The notes below the pieces were generated by a model. The model worked only from the letters and a program-made list of their open reading frames with translations, was not told where the DNA came from and did no database searches. A stretch of DNA of 64,000 bases from Flavobacteriales bacterium UBA6057. GTDB lineage: Bacteria > Bacteroidota > Bacteroidia > Flavobacteriales_G > Salibacteraceae. Position numbers and translations under genes: made by a program. Shown here in pieces: positions 7,262-15,468 of the stretch. The stretch lies in contig DIYJ01000007.1 of NCBI GenBank assembly GCA_002428995.1, forward strand, positions 144,690-208,689, in the 5' to 3' direction. Positions within the stretch are counted from its first letter, which is position 1, and every line of letters begins with the position of its first letter.

Positions 7262-8200
7262 TTAGAACATCAGCTGAACGCCTGCATTGAAGGGATAAAC
7301 CTCCGGGCCTTTCCCGTCTTCGAACAGGGTGTTCAAACCGTAAGTGGCGTATAAATTCACCGGGCCGTAACCCACGCTTGCGATCGCGCTGAAGGTGAAG
7401 GGGTTCAAGTTGTAATCGCTTCGCACTTTAGGCTTTACAGTCTCTCCGTTCTGCACATACTTCTGCTTGAGACGAGAACCGATGCGCCATCCTATTTGTC
7501 CACCCGCAGCCAATCTGAAGGCCTTAGACTGATCCTCGCTTGTGGAAAAACCCAACATCAGTGGAGCAGTGAGGTAGTAAACCTTCAGGCGGTTTCGCTC
7601 CAGCACTCTCGATGAATCGATGATGGCTGTAACCGGATTGGTTGTTTGCAGCGTTGCGTAATCGCTTTGGAAGGTGTAGTTGGTCATGTTGAATCCGAGA
7701 CCGGTCACCAGTTCTACGTAGCTTCCTACCAGTCGAAAGTCCTTCTCAAAGAAGTTGAGACTGTATCCGATGCTTCTTGCGTAGTCCAGCTCAAGGAAGT
7801 CAGCTGATGCAGGCAAGGGCAAGCTGTTGTCAGACAAATATCCGTCTACTCCCATTCTGAATCCTGCCCAGTGGTGAACGGGTTCACTCTTTCTTTTCTT
7901 CTTGGATGATGTGGAATCTTCTTCAACGATGTCGATCACAAACTCATCGTCATCTTTATTGTCCTGATTCTCGCTGTCGTCCAGAACAATGATTTTCATT
8001 CCCCCTACACGAACGATGGTCGTGTCCTGGCCTTTTTTGGGAGAGATGAATACTTCTACGGAGTCATTGCTTTCAGCCATTGGCTCTGCAGTCTCTTCGG
8101 TGGTAGTTTCTTCAACTACTGTTTCTACTTCTTCTTGAGCGAAGGCACCATTCCACAACATGATGGAGAAGATGGTGGCGAGTGTTATTATTCTTTTCAT
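7262..8200 (-). CDS. Outer-membrane beta-barrel protein, ECF-sigma target candidate
   Basis: A 312-residue protein. Signal peptide residues 1-21 (MKRIITLATIFSIMLWNGAFA) precede an unusual acidic, low-complexity stretch rich in Glu, Thr and Asp (about 22-105), including 'EEDSTSSKKKRKS'. The C-terminal ~200 residues have alternating aromatic strands and end in 'NAGVQLMF', a typical terminal barrel strand with final Phe. It resembles PorT/opacity-type Bacteroidota barrels. It lies downstream of an anti-sigma/sigma pair and has its own ECF-type promoter (8225-8252) like the one before the sigma gene. It is therefore probably part of that regulon. Function is unknown; the acidic linker is notable. 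Confidence 0.75.
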   Translation of the reverse strand: MKRIITLATIFSIMLWNGAFAQEEVETVVEETTTEETAEPMAESNDSVEVFISPKKGQDTTIVRVGGMKIIVLDDSENQDNKDDDEFVIDIVEEDSTSSKKKRKSEPVHHWAGFRMGVDGYLSDNSLPLPASADFLELDYARSIGYSLNFFEKDFRLVGSYVELVTGLGFNMTNYTFQSDYATLQTTNPVTAIIDSSRVLERNRLKVYYLTAPLMLGFSTSEDQSKAFRLAAGGQIGWRIGSRLKQKYVQNGETVKPKVRSDYNLNPFTFSAIASVGYGPVNLYATYGLNTLFEDGKGPEVYPFNAGVQLMF

Positions 8201-8224
8201 GACTTATTTGCTTTGTTTGATGGT

Positions 8225-8252
8225 GGGACGGTTGACTCTTTGATAAGTTACA
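8225..8252 (-). promoter_or_regulatory. ECF-sigma promoter of the outer-membrane protein gene
   Basis: Minus strand: TGTAAC (8252-8247), 16 bases, CGTCCC (8230-8225), 24 bases before the ATG. The preceding bases 'GATCGGGC' and the T-rich tract upstream also match the sigma-gene promoter at 9802-9829. TGTAAC and CGTC boxes are typical of ECF promoters. Confidence 0.65.
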
Positions 8253-8267
8253 GCCCGATCAAAAAAA

Positions 8268-9293
8268 TTAATTTTTATAGTTCACGCGCTTGAATTCAAA
8301 GGCGCCTGCAAGCAGCTGGAACGTGCGCTTTGAGGGGTCTTCAGAGGATTTTACAAGGCCGGAATTATCCGCTGCCTTCTTCACTTCGTCCACCATAAAT
8401 TCCTTGGCACTCAACGAAGGATCCTTGCCAAGAAATTCACGACCCAGGTATTGGGCGATGGTTAATTCTTCAGGACTTGATGCTTCTTCGACCACCGGAT
8501 CTACCCACTCACGAACAGATGTTTCAAAAGCTTCGAATGAAGCCGTGGCAAGGGTGCCTTCAGAGGTCATGGAAACAGAAGCCTCACGTCTTTGCATCGG
8601 CATCAGGGCCGTGCGCTCTTCACGCTCTGCTATTTGTTTCATCTCGGCTGTGTTCACCTGAGCGAACTGCGGCTGACTCACCGGGACACTTTCAATGCTC
8701 TTCGCTTCCGTTGGTATTGGAAGAGCTTCCATGGTGGCAAATCCTTCGCTTCCGCCTCTGCGCTGATACATCTGCGACTCAAACTGAGATACGATGGAAG
8801 CAATGCCAATCAGCAGTGCTACACCGGCCGCGACTCGGAATGCCACCGTTTGAGTGTATTCAAACAGTGGAATGGGCTTCCGGAGGTCAGAAGACTCATA
8901 GCGAATGGACGTATCGGCCTTGAGCTTTGTTTTATGGAAAAGCTCGCGATCGGCTTCAAGTGCAGGATTGGCTGCCATGAATGCATTCAGTTCCTCTTGC
9001 TTGTCTGCTGCGAGGGTGCCTTCCACCTCTTCGATTACAAAATCCTCGTAATTCTCTTTGTCAATCTTTCCCTCCGCATGGACGGGCATCTTGAGGCTTT
9101 CGATATCGAATTCAGGAACCATCACGTTTTCTGCTTCCAGCATGGCTTCCGTCATTCCTTCGAGCTCCTCTTCAATTTCAGGATGCTCCGTAAGGAATCG
9201 TTCAAAAGCCGCCAGCAGATCGCCTTCCAGGTTTCCCTCGATGTAATCCAATGCGTATTGCTCGTAGTTCTCTTTGTTGATCAAATACTTCAT
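8268..9293 (-). CDS. Membrane anti-sigma factor with duplicated N-terminal domain
   Basis: A 341-residue, acidic, probably single-pass protein. Two homologous cytoplasmic blocks (residues 5-46 and 77-119) both begin 'I[ND]KENYE' and continue 'EG.L.....F..F....P..E'. This is the N-terminal pattern of Bacteroidota anti-sigma factors, here present twice. A transmembrane helix follows at about 150-169 (VAFRVAAGVALLIGIASIVS), then about 170 residues outside the inner membrane. The gene overlaps the ECF sigma gene upstream by 4 bases (ATGA), the standard sigma/anti-sigma coupling. It presumably sequesters the sigma factor until an envelope signal arrives. No zinc-binding HxxxCxxC motif is seen. Confidence 0.85.
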   Translation of the reverse strand: MKYLINKENYEQYALDYIEGNLEGDLLAAFERFLTEHPEIEEELEGMTEAMLEAENVMVPEFDIESLKMPVHAEGKIDKENYEDFVIEEVEGTLAADKQEELNAFMAANPALEADRELFHKTKLKADTSIRYESSDLRKPIPLFEYTQTVAFRVAAGVALLIGIASIVSQFESQMYQRRGGSEGFATMEALPIPTEAKSIESVPVSQPQFAQVNTAEMKQIAEREERTALMPMQRREASVSMTSEGTLATASFEAFETSVREWVDPVVEEASSPEELTIAQYLGREFLGKDPSLSAKEFMVDEVKKAADNSGLVKSSEDPSKRTFQLLAGAFEFKRVNYKN

Positions 9294-9775
9294 ATCACCG
9301 CCTCCATGCTTCCTATGTACGACTTCAATTTCTTTCGGGCACGGAAGATGTAGACCTTCACCTGCGATAGGGTCAGCTCCGTCATTTCCGCGATCTCTTC
9401 GTAGGAATAACCCTCATAATCGCGCATCAACACCACACTCTTCTGAATTTCAGGAAGGGTGTTCAGCGCTTCATGCAGCACCGCCTGAAGGTCTGGTGTT
9501 GTTTGATGCGTGGTAGTGCTAATGTTCAATTCTGGTTCGTGTTCCCTCATGCGTTTTGTCTTTCTGAACTGGTCAACCGCTGAATGGTGTACCGAAGTAA
9601 ACAGGTAAGACTTGGCCTTTTCTGAGGCTACGTTATCGCGCTTTTCCCATAGTTTGGTGAAAGCGTCTTGCACCAGGTCCTGAGCCTCTTCGCGGTCTTT
9701 CATCAATGAAAACGCAAAGCGAAAAAGCGCATTGGCTTGCTGGTCTACTACTCGGTTGTACTCCCGTACGTTCAT
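9290..9775 (-). CDS. RNA polymerase sigma factor, ECF (sigma-70) family
   Basis: A 161-residue sigma factor with only regions 2 and 4. Region 2 includes 'DREEAQDLVQDAFTKLWEKRD' in two parts, roughly residues 28-48, and 'SYLFTSVHHSAVDQFRK'. Region 4 has 'LPEIQKSVVLMRDYEGYSYEEIAE' in pieces and the recognition helix 'TLSQVKVYIFRARKKLK'. It is translationally coupled to the anti-sigma gene. Its upstream region has TGTAAC-N16-CGTCTC, nearly the same as before the outer-membrane gene, suggesting autoregulation. It directs RNA polymerase to a small envelope regulon. Confidence 0.95.
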   Translation of the reverse strand: MNVREYNRVVDQQANALFRFAFSLMKDREEAQDLVQDAFTKLWEKRDNVASEKAKSYLFTSVHHSAVDQFRKTKRMREHEPELNISTTTHQTTPDLQAVLHEALNTLPEIQKSVVLMRDYEGYSYEEIAEMTELTLSQVKVYIFRARKKLKSYIGSMEAVI

Positions 9776-9801
9776 TGGTTGTAAGGTCAGATTGCGAGGG
9801 T

Positions 9802-9829
9802 GAGACGTCTGTGTATCAGCAAAGTTACA
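9802..9829 (-). promoter_or_regulatory. Autoregulatory ECF-sigma promoter of the sigma gene
   Basis: Minus strand: TGTAAC (9829-9824), 16 bases, CGTCTC (9807-9802), 26 bases before the ATG. The spacing is identical to the promoter at 8225-8252. A TAACTTTG string overlaps the -35 box and could also be a sigma-A -7 element. Confidence 0.65.
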
Positions 9830-9906
9830 GCCGGATGAAAAAAAAGTTTTTACAGCCTCTTCTATGACGAAAGTGCAGGGAAGATCAGCCTTTTGCCTAG
9901 CTGGTG

Positions 9907-9934
9907 TTGCGTATTCCTGTCCTGCATAGCTTTG
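9907..9934 (+). promoter_or_regulatory. Sigma-A promoter of the potassium-uptake regulator gene
   Basis: TTG at 9907-9909, 17 bases, then TAGCTTTG at 9927-9934, an exact Bacteroidota TTG/TAnnTTTG promoter. It sits about 25 bases before the ATG at 9960. Confidence 0.6.
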
Positions 9935-9959
9935 TTTATTCTTAAAAAGGCAGGGAATT

Positions 9960-10652
9960 ATGTCGAAGCGATATGCAGTGATTGGATTGGGTCAGTTTGG
10001 GAGTGCGATAGCCACCACCCTGGCCAAGAAGGGGGCGGAAGTTGTAGCCATGGACAACAACCAGGCACATATAGAGAACATCAAAGATGATGTAGCACAT
10101 GCGGTGATGCTGGATGCCACAGACTACAAGGCGCTTCGTTCTCAGGGTGTGGAGGATATGGATGCGGTGGTGCTGGCTATTGGAAAAGACTTCGAGGCCT
10201 TGTTGCTCTGTGCTGCTCACTTGCTGGAGATGAACATCACGCGCATCATTGCCCGGGCACATGGAAAGCATCAGCGAATGATCCTGGAACGCCTCGGTGT
10301 GCAGGAAATTCTTTCGCCCGAAGATGAGGTTGGTAAGATTGTGGCAGAGCGACTTTTGAATCCAAGCATTTTGAGCTATTTGGAGCTGCCTGATGGCTAT
10401 GAAATCGTTGAGATTGTTGCTCCGAAAGGAATCATCAACCGTTCGCTGGAAGACGTGGGATTACGAGATAAATACAAACTTACCGTCATCACCATCAAGC
10501 GCGAATTCATGGAAATGAAGAATGGTAAAAGTGTGTGTGAACAGCACGTACTGGGGGTTCCAAGTTCCAAAACGCTCATCACGGAGAACGATACGCTCAT
10601 GGTATTTGGTCAGGTAAAAGACATTCAGCGCTTTACCGATATCAACGACTGA
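9960..10652 (+). CDS. Potassium uptake regulatory protein, KtrA/TrkA family
   Basis: A 230-residue cytoplasmic RCK protein, matching the length of KtrA. The N-terminal Rossmann fold has 'GLGQFG' (residues 9-14) and an Asp at position 32 at the end of beta-2, as needed to bind NAD(H) or ATP/ADP. The C-terminal RCK_C domain covers roughly residues 140-225. Such proteins form an octameric ring gating the KtrB/TrkH membrane subunit, which is not in this window. A good sigma-A promoter precedes the gene, and it appears monocistronic. Confidence 0.92.
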   Translation: MSKRYAVIGLGQFGSAIATTLAKKGAEVVAMDNNQAHIENIKDDVAHAVMLDATDYKALRSQGVEDMDAVVLAIGKDFEALLLCAAHLLEMNITRIIARAHGKHQRMILERLGVQEILSPEDEVGKIVAERLLNPSILSYLELPDGYEIVEIVAPKGIINRSLEDVGLRDKYKLTVITIKREFMEMKNGKSVCEQHVLGVPSSKTLITENDTLMVFGQVKDIQRFTDIND

Positions 10653-10709
10653 CCGTCTTAGCACTCGCAGGGTTCTAAACAATTGACGAAAAGTAGGTTA
10701 GCAATTCGT

Positions 10710-10717
10710 TAAATTTG
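10710..10717 (+). promoter_or_regulatory. -7 box of the first M43 protease gene
   Basis: TAAATTTG, an exact TAnnTTTG match, 24 bases before the ATG. A TTG lies at 10683-10685, a slightly long 24-base spacing. Confidence 0.4.
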
Positions 10718-10741
10718 CGATCCTTCTAAACAGCGAGTAGA

Positions 10742-13090
10742 ATGAAAATTTATTGGTTTGCCCTTCTGGCAGTGATTGTCAGTGTTCCCTGTATGGCCCA
10801 GCAGCGCTGCGCTCAGCACATTCAGGAACAGCACCTGAGAGACCACGATGCTGCCCTTAATGAGGCCTTTGAGGAGTATGACGCGAACATGATAAATGTG
10901 AGCATGAACTCAGGAGCCAGAGCCGAAGTTCTGGTAGTTCCCGTTGTTTTTCACGTGTTGCACCAAAATGGCGCAGAAAACATTTCTGACGAGCAGATTC
11001 GCGATTGCATGCGCATTGTGAATGAAGACTTCAATGCGAGAAATCCTGAGCTTTCGGAGATCGTTCCCGGTTTTGAAGACATCATTGGCAACGCAGAGAT
11101 TGAATTTCGCCTCGCTCGCATCGATCCCAATGGCAATCCTACCACTGGCATCGACCGCATTCAATCCTTTGAAACCAGTGTAGGAGATGACGGCTCCAAG
11201 CTGAATCAATGGCCGCGAAACATGTACCTCAACATTTGGACTGCGGACGTAATCGGCATCTCCAATGCTGCGGCTTACGCATATCGTCCTCCTGCGGTAA
11301 ACAATTCAGGAAATGCTGGTATTGATGGCATCATGGCGAACCATCGCTATGTAGGCAGCATCGGAACCGCTGCCAGTACCAACTCACCTCACACCATGAG
11401 TCACGAGATTGGGCACTACCTCGGTCTTCCGCATCCCTGGGGAGGAACCAATGAACCAGAGCTATCCAGCAACTGCAACATTGATGACGGAGTTTTTGAC
11501 ACTCCCAACACAGTTGGAACTTCCGGTGGATGTCCACTTACGCAACAAAGCTGCGGAAGCCTCGACAACGTTCAGAACTTCATGGACTATGCCGCCTGTG
11601 ATGCCATGTTTACAGAAGGTCAGATCAATGTGATGCGCAACACGCTCAACTCGGGAACCGCTCAGCGAAACCAGTTGGGTCAGGATGGCAACCTTGCCGC
11701 AACCGGTGTAAGTTCCCTCACGTTCGCAGACTTCACTGCGGTATCTCAAGGAGTTTGCTTTGGAGATAATTCTGTTCTTTTTGACGCCTCACAGTATGAT
11801 GCCACCGAGTGGTCATGGCTTGTGGAAGGTGATGATGAGGCGCTCACTTCTACCAACGAGGATCCAACCTTCGATTTGGAACCAGGTGTGTATGATGTTT
11901 CGCTAGAGGTGACGCAGGATGGAGTTACCCAAAGCGTAATGAAGGAAGCCTTCCTGGTGGTGGAGCGCCAGTTTGGTGAAGGACTGCCGTTCTCTGAAGA
12001 TTTCGAAGATTACGATCGTCATACTTCCGTGTGGGCGGTAAACAACATTTTGAACAACGACTACACCTGGAAGCCTTACACGGGTGATGGAACGCTGGGG
12101 ACTACCAGTTTCCGAATGCAAAACTTTGGCAACGATCCAGGCGCTACAGACGAGCTTATTCTTGGATCTGTTGATACGCGCGGAATCACCACCATGAACA
12201 TGTCTTTCAAGGTGGCCTACGCTCAGGTGAATGCTCAAAGCGAGGATGAACTCACTGTTTTTGTCAGCAACAGCTGTGGTGTTACATGGCAACAGGTTTG
12301 GAGCCGATCCGGATCTCAGCTTGCTGGAAGTACTCCAATGAGCAGCGGTGCATTCTCTGCCAGCCCAAGCGATTGGGAAGAGTTTGACATTGCTAACATT
12401 CCCGAGTTCTGGATTGGAGAATCTACGTTCATCAAGTTTGTGTTTACCAACGGTGGTGGAAATCACTTGTACCTGGATGACATCAACATTGATGGAACCT
12501 ACATTGATGTTCCTCAGTTGGTGTTCCCGGCAGATGGAACAACAGACGCTCCGGATAACGTAACCCTCGACTGGCGATCCGTTAAGGATGTGAACAGCTA
12601 TGAGTTTGAGGTAGACGTGACAAACGAATTCAATAGTGACGAACGTCAAAGCTTCAGCAAGAACTATGTGGGCCCTGAATCTGATGGTGACGATACCCGA
12701 TTCAGCCCTGAAGGCCTCCAGATAGGTCAGCAATATTTCTGGAGGGTTCGCACAGTGACCAGCGGCACCGCGTCTGACTGGAGCGAAGTATGGAGCTTCA
12801 CCGTATCGCAGGAAGGCGTTGGAATTGAGCAAACACCGCTCGCTGATCAGTTATTGCTTTTCCCAAATCCCACTCAGAATCTCTTGAATGTACAATTCGA
12901 TGGTGTCATCGATGAAGGCATGTCTCTGGAAGTCATGGACTTGACGGGACGTCCTGTTTCCGTTCCAAGAGTTTCCGGTTCTGGAAATCTTGTAAGCTTT
13001 TCTACGAGTGAACTTCCTAATGGCTGGTACGTTCTAAGAATTACGCTTGAGGGAGAAACAGTGTTTAAGCAGTTCGCTGTTTCCCACTAA
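10742..13090 (+). CDS. Secreted M43 (pappalysin-like) zinc metalloprotease with T9SS sorting domain
   Basis: A 782-residue secreted protease. It has a signal peptide (MKIYWFALLAVIVSVPCMAQ) and a propeptide-like region. The M43 domain has the metzincin motif HEIGHYLGLPH (His 221, 225, 231; Glu 222) and a Met-turn region 'NFMDYAACDAMF'. A PKD/Ig-like segment is followed by a MAM/jelly-roll domain ('FSEDFEDYD' to 'NHLYLDDINIDG') and a fibronectin III-like domain ('WRSVKDVNSYEFEV'). The C-terminal type A sorting domain begins 'LLLFPNPTQN'. It should be exported by Sec, then by T9SS, and act on extracellular protein or peptides. A close paralogue follows 17 bases later. Confidence 0.93.
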   Translation: MKIYWFALLAVIVSVPCMAQQRCAQHIQEQHLRDHDAALNEAFEEYDANMINVSMNSGARAEVLVVPVVFHVLHQNGAENISDEQIRDCMRIVNEDFNARNPELSEIVPGFEDIIGNAEIEFRLARIDPNGNPTTGIDRIQSFETSVGDDGSKLNQWPRNMYLNIWTADVIGISNAAAYAYRPPAVNNSGNAGIDGIMANHRYVGSIGTAASTNSPHTMSHEIGHYLGLPHPWGGTNEPELSSNCNIDDGVFDTPNTVGTSGGCPLTQQSCGSLDNVQNFMDYAACDAMFTEGQINVMRNTLNSGTAQRNQLGQDGNLAATGVSSLTFADFTAVSQGVCFGDNSVLFDASQYDATEWSWLVEGDDEALTSTNEDPTFDLEPGVYDVSLEVTQDGVTQSVMKEAFLVVERQFGEGLPFSEDFEDYDRHTSVWAVNNILNNDYTWKPYTGDGTLGTTSFRMQNFGNDPGATDELILGSVDTRGITTMNMSFKVAYAQVNAQSEDELTVFVSNSCGVTWQQVWSRSGSQLAGSTPMSSGAFSASPSDWEEFDIANIPEFWIGESTFIKFVFTNGGGNHLYLDDINIDGTYIDVPQLVFPADGTTDAPDNVTLDWRSVKDVNSYEFEVDVTNEFNSDERQSFSKNYVGPESDGDDTRFSPEGLQIGQQYFWRVRTVTSGTASDWSEVWSFTVSQEGVGIEQTPLADQLLLFPNPTQNLLNVQFDGVIDEGMSLEVMDLTGRPVSVPRVSGSGNLVSFSTSELPNGWYVLRITLEGETVFKQFAVSH

Positions 13091-13107
13091 GTCAATCAAC
13101 ATAAACT

Positions 13108-15468
13108 ATGAGAAAGTTCCTTTTAACACCCTTCGTGTGCCTTATCGCCATGTCCGGAATGGCACAGGACCATTGGTGCGCATCTGATCAATATTTTTCC
13201 CAGCAGGTAGCTGAAGACCCACAGGTGGCGATTGATCGTCAGCAAATGGTGGAGGCTATTCATCAAAGTTCTGCATTGAGCGCAAAGCGTGAAGGAGACA
13301 AGCACATCATCCCTGTTGTATTTCACGTGATTTGGGATGAATGCGAGGACAACATTTCATTGGCTCAGATCAAGGACGGCCTTCGTGTGGTGAACGAAGA
13401 TTTAAACCGACTCAATGCTGACAGTTCATCCACCAGAGATGAATTCAAAGGTGTTGCTGCCAACTCAGAGATCGAGATGAGACTGGCGCGCATCGATCCC
13501 GATGGAAACCCTACGGATGGTGTGGTTCGCGTGGAATCACCGCTAACAGCAAATGCGAACAACTCGGTGAAGAACCTGAGTCGATGGCCTACGGATCAAT
13601 ACTTCAATATTTGGGTAGTTCAGAACATCCAAAACTTTGGAGGCGGAGGCGGAATTATTCTTGGGTATGCTCAGTTTCCGGGTAGTGGCTCATGGAACAC
13701 ATACGGTGTAGTGATTCGTCATGATGCTGTAGGTACCATTGGTACTTCCACCGCTGACGGACGAACATTGACCCATGAGCTTGGACACACATTCAACCTT
13801 TACCACACGTTTCAGGGTGGTTGTGGTGGAAGCTGCTCTGGTTCCGGAGATTTCATTTGTGATACTCCACCCAGTGCAGAACCAACCTACAACTGCAATT
13901 TTGGAAACAACTCATGCGGAAACGATGCCGTTGGAAGCGCAGCATTCGACACGAATGTTCCAGACATGATCGAGAACTACATGAGCTATGACGCTTGTCA
14001 AAACCTTTTCACCGAAGGCCAGAAAGCGGTGATGAAGGCTACACTCGACAATGTTCCTCGTTTGGAGAACCTCACCAGTCCTGAGAATCTGGCGGCTACA
14101 GGAGTAAGCGGATTGGTGAAGGCAGATTTCTCTACCGATCGTTATGTCTATTGTACAGACAATCCGGTTCAGTTTCAGGATCAGACGTTTTACGATCCAA
14201 CATCCTTGAACTGGACCTTCCCTGGAGACGCTACTCCTGGAACATCCACCATTGAAAACCCGGTGGCAATTTTTGCAGACCCGGGACTCAAGAGCATTGA
14301 ATTAGAAGCTCAGCTGGGCATAGAAACAGTGAATACAAATGAGGATGCCAAATTCCTGATTGTAGATCGAGAAGGACAGTTTGGTCCTTTTGTGGACGAT
14401 ATGGAAGATGAAAGTTTCCTTCCTACGGGCCAGTGGTATCCTGTGAACTTGGACGAAGACGAGTTTGAGTGGGTTCTGAATACCGAAGTAGCGCTGAGCG
14501 GAAGTAATTCGCTGATGATGGAGAACTACGGAAACTGTGGCGGTTCGAAGGACGACCTGATTACGCAATCGTTTGATTTCTCAACGTTCACAGAGGCGGA
14601 AGTATCCTTTAAGGTTGCCTTTGCGCAGCGTGAAGCTACCAATAACGACTTCCTGCGTTTTTACGCCAGCCCCGATTGTGGTGCTACTTGGCAGCTCCTT
14701 TGGGTCCAGGGTGGAAATGCTTTGGCAGGTGACAATGAGCCACAAGCTGCTCCATTTGTCCCTGATTCAGAGGACGATTGGTCAGAATTCACCATCAATC
14801 TTGGACAAGATGAATTGATGATTGAAGGAGTCATCTTCAGATTCCAGTTCAACAGCCGTGGAGGAAACAACCTCTACATGGATGACTTCGGTGTTGACGG
14901 AACCTTCATCGATGAGGTATTGCTCCGCGCTCCTGAAGATGGCAAGCAAGGATTGGCAGATGTAGTGACCCTCGATTGGAAGGCTGTAAGAGGCGTAGAT
15001 GCTTATGAGTATCAGTTGGACAAAACGCCCGACTTTAATGGCCCTTCATTGCTGCAAGGATCTAATCCATACATCAATGATCTTCCGATCAATGAAGACA
15101 CTGAATTCGAAACTCCACCGCTCGATTTGAGCACGACCTATTACTGGAGAGTGAGAACTACCAGCGGTGGTGCTACCAGTGCCTGGAGCGAAACCTGGTC
15201 TTTCACCATCAGTGAAACAGGTGTAGGTGTTGCCAATGTGAGTCAGGAGCCGTTGAAGGTGTATCCGAATCCTGTTCAGGATCAGATCAACGTAGTGACA
15301 GAAGAACGCATCACGCAGGTGGCATTGATCGATGTTTCAGGACGTGTGGTACGCACGTGGAATACTTCGGCCAGAAGCCTGGACGCTTCGGGAATTGAAG
15401 CCGGTGTCTACAGCCTGATTGTGACAACTGCAGAAGCTCGCCATACCAAGCAGCTGATCATCCAGTAA
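13108..15468 (+). CDS. Secreted M43 (pappalysin-like) zinc metalloprotease, tandem paralogue
   Basis: A 786-residue protein with the same architecture as the gene before it. It has a signal peptide (MRKFLLTPFVCLIAMSGMAQ) and an M43 catalytic domain with HELGHTFNLYH (His 223, 227, 233; Glu 224). The Met-turn region is 'NYMSYDACQNLF'; jelly-roll, fibronectin III-like and C-terminal sorting domains ('LKVYPNPVQD') follow. Catalytic residues are intact in both copies while flanking sequence has diverged, so both are probably active with different specificity. Only 17 bases separate the genes, so they are likely co-transcribed. The last 11 bases overlap the convergent EamA gene. Confidence 0.93.
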   Translation: MRKFLLTPFVCLIAMSGMAQDHWCASDQYFSQQVAEDPQVAIDRQQMVEAIHQSSALSAKREGDKHIIPVVFHVIWDECEDNISLAQIKDGLRVVNEDLNRLNADSSSTRDEFKGVAANSEIEMRLARIDPDGNPTDGVVRVESPLTANANNSVKNLSRWPTDQYFNIWVVQNIQNFGGGGGIILGYAQFPGSGSWNTYGVVIRHDAVGTIGTSTADGRTLTHELGHTFNLYHTFQGGCGGSCSGSGDFICDTPPSAEPTYNCNFGNNSCGNDAVGSAAFDTNVPDMIENYMSYDACQNLFTEGQKAVMKATLDNVPRLENLTSPENLAATGVSGLVKADFSTDRYVYCTDNPVQFQDQTFYDPTSLNWTFPGDATPGTSTIENPVAIFADPGLKSIELEAQLGIETVNTNEDAKFLIVDREGQFGPFVDDMEDESFLPTGQWYPVNLDEDEFEWVLNTEVALSGSNSLMMENYGNCGGSKDDLITQSFDFSTFTEAEVSFKVAFAQREATNNDFLRFYASPDCGATWQLLWVQGGNALAGDNEPQAAPFVPDSEDDWSEFTINLGQDELMIEGVIFRFQFNSRGGNNLYMDDFGVDGTFIDEVLLRAPEDGKQGLADVVTLDWKAVRGVDAYEYQLDKTPDFNGPSLLQGSNPYINDLPINEDTEFETPPLDLSTTYYWRVRTTSGGATSAWSETWSFTISETGVGVANVSQEPLKVYPNPVQDQINVVTEERITQVALIDVSGRVVRTWNTSARSLDASGIEAGVYSLIVTTAEARHTKQLIIQ

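Noticed and set aside
6194..7354. Several overlapping small ORFs across the repeat region on both strands
   Set aside because: They share the same short translated blocks because the DNA repeats; frames cross hairpins and inverted ends, and no ORF matches a family. They are read-throughs of the repeats.
11903..12832. 309-residue ORF antisense to the first M43 protease
   Set aside because: No recognisable domain, and fully inside a well-supported gene.
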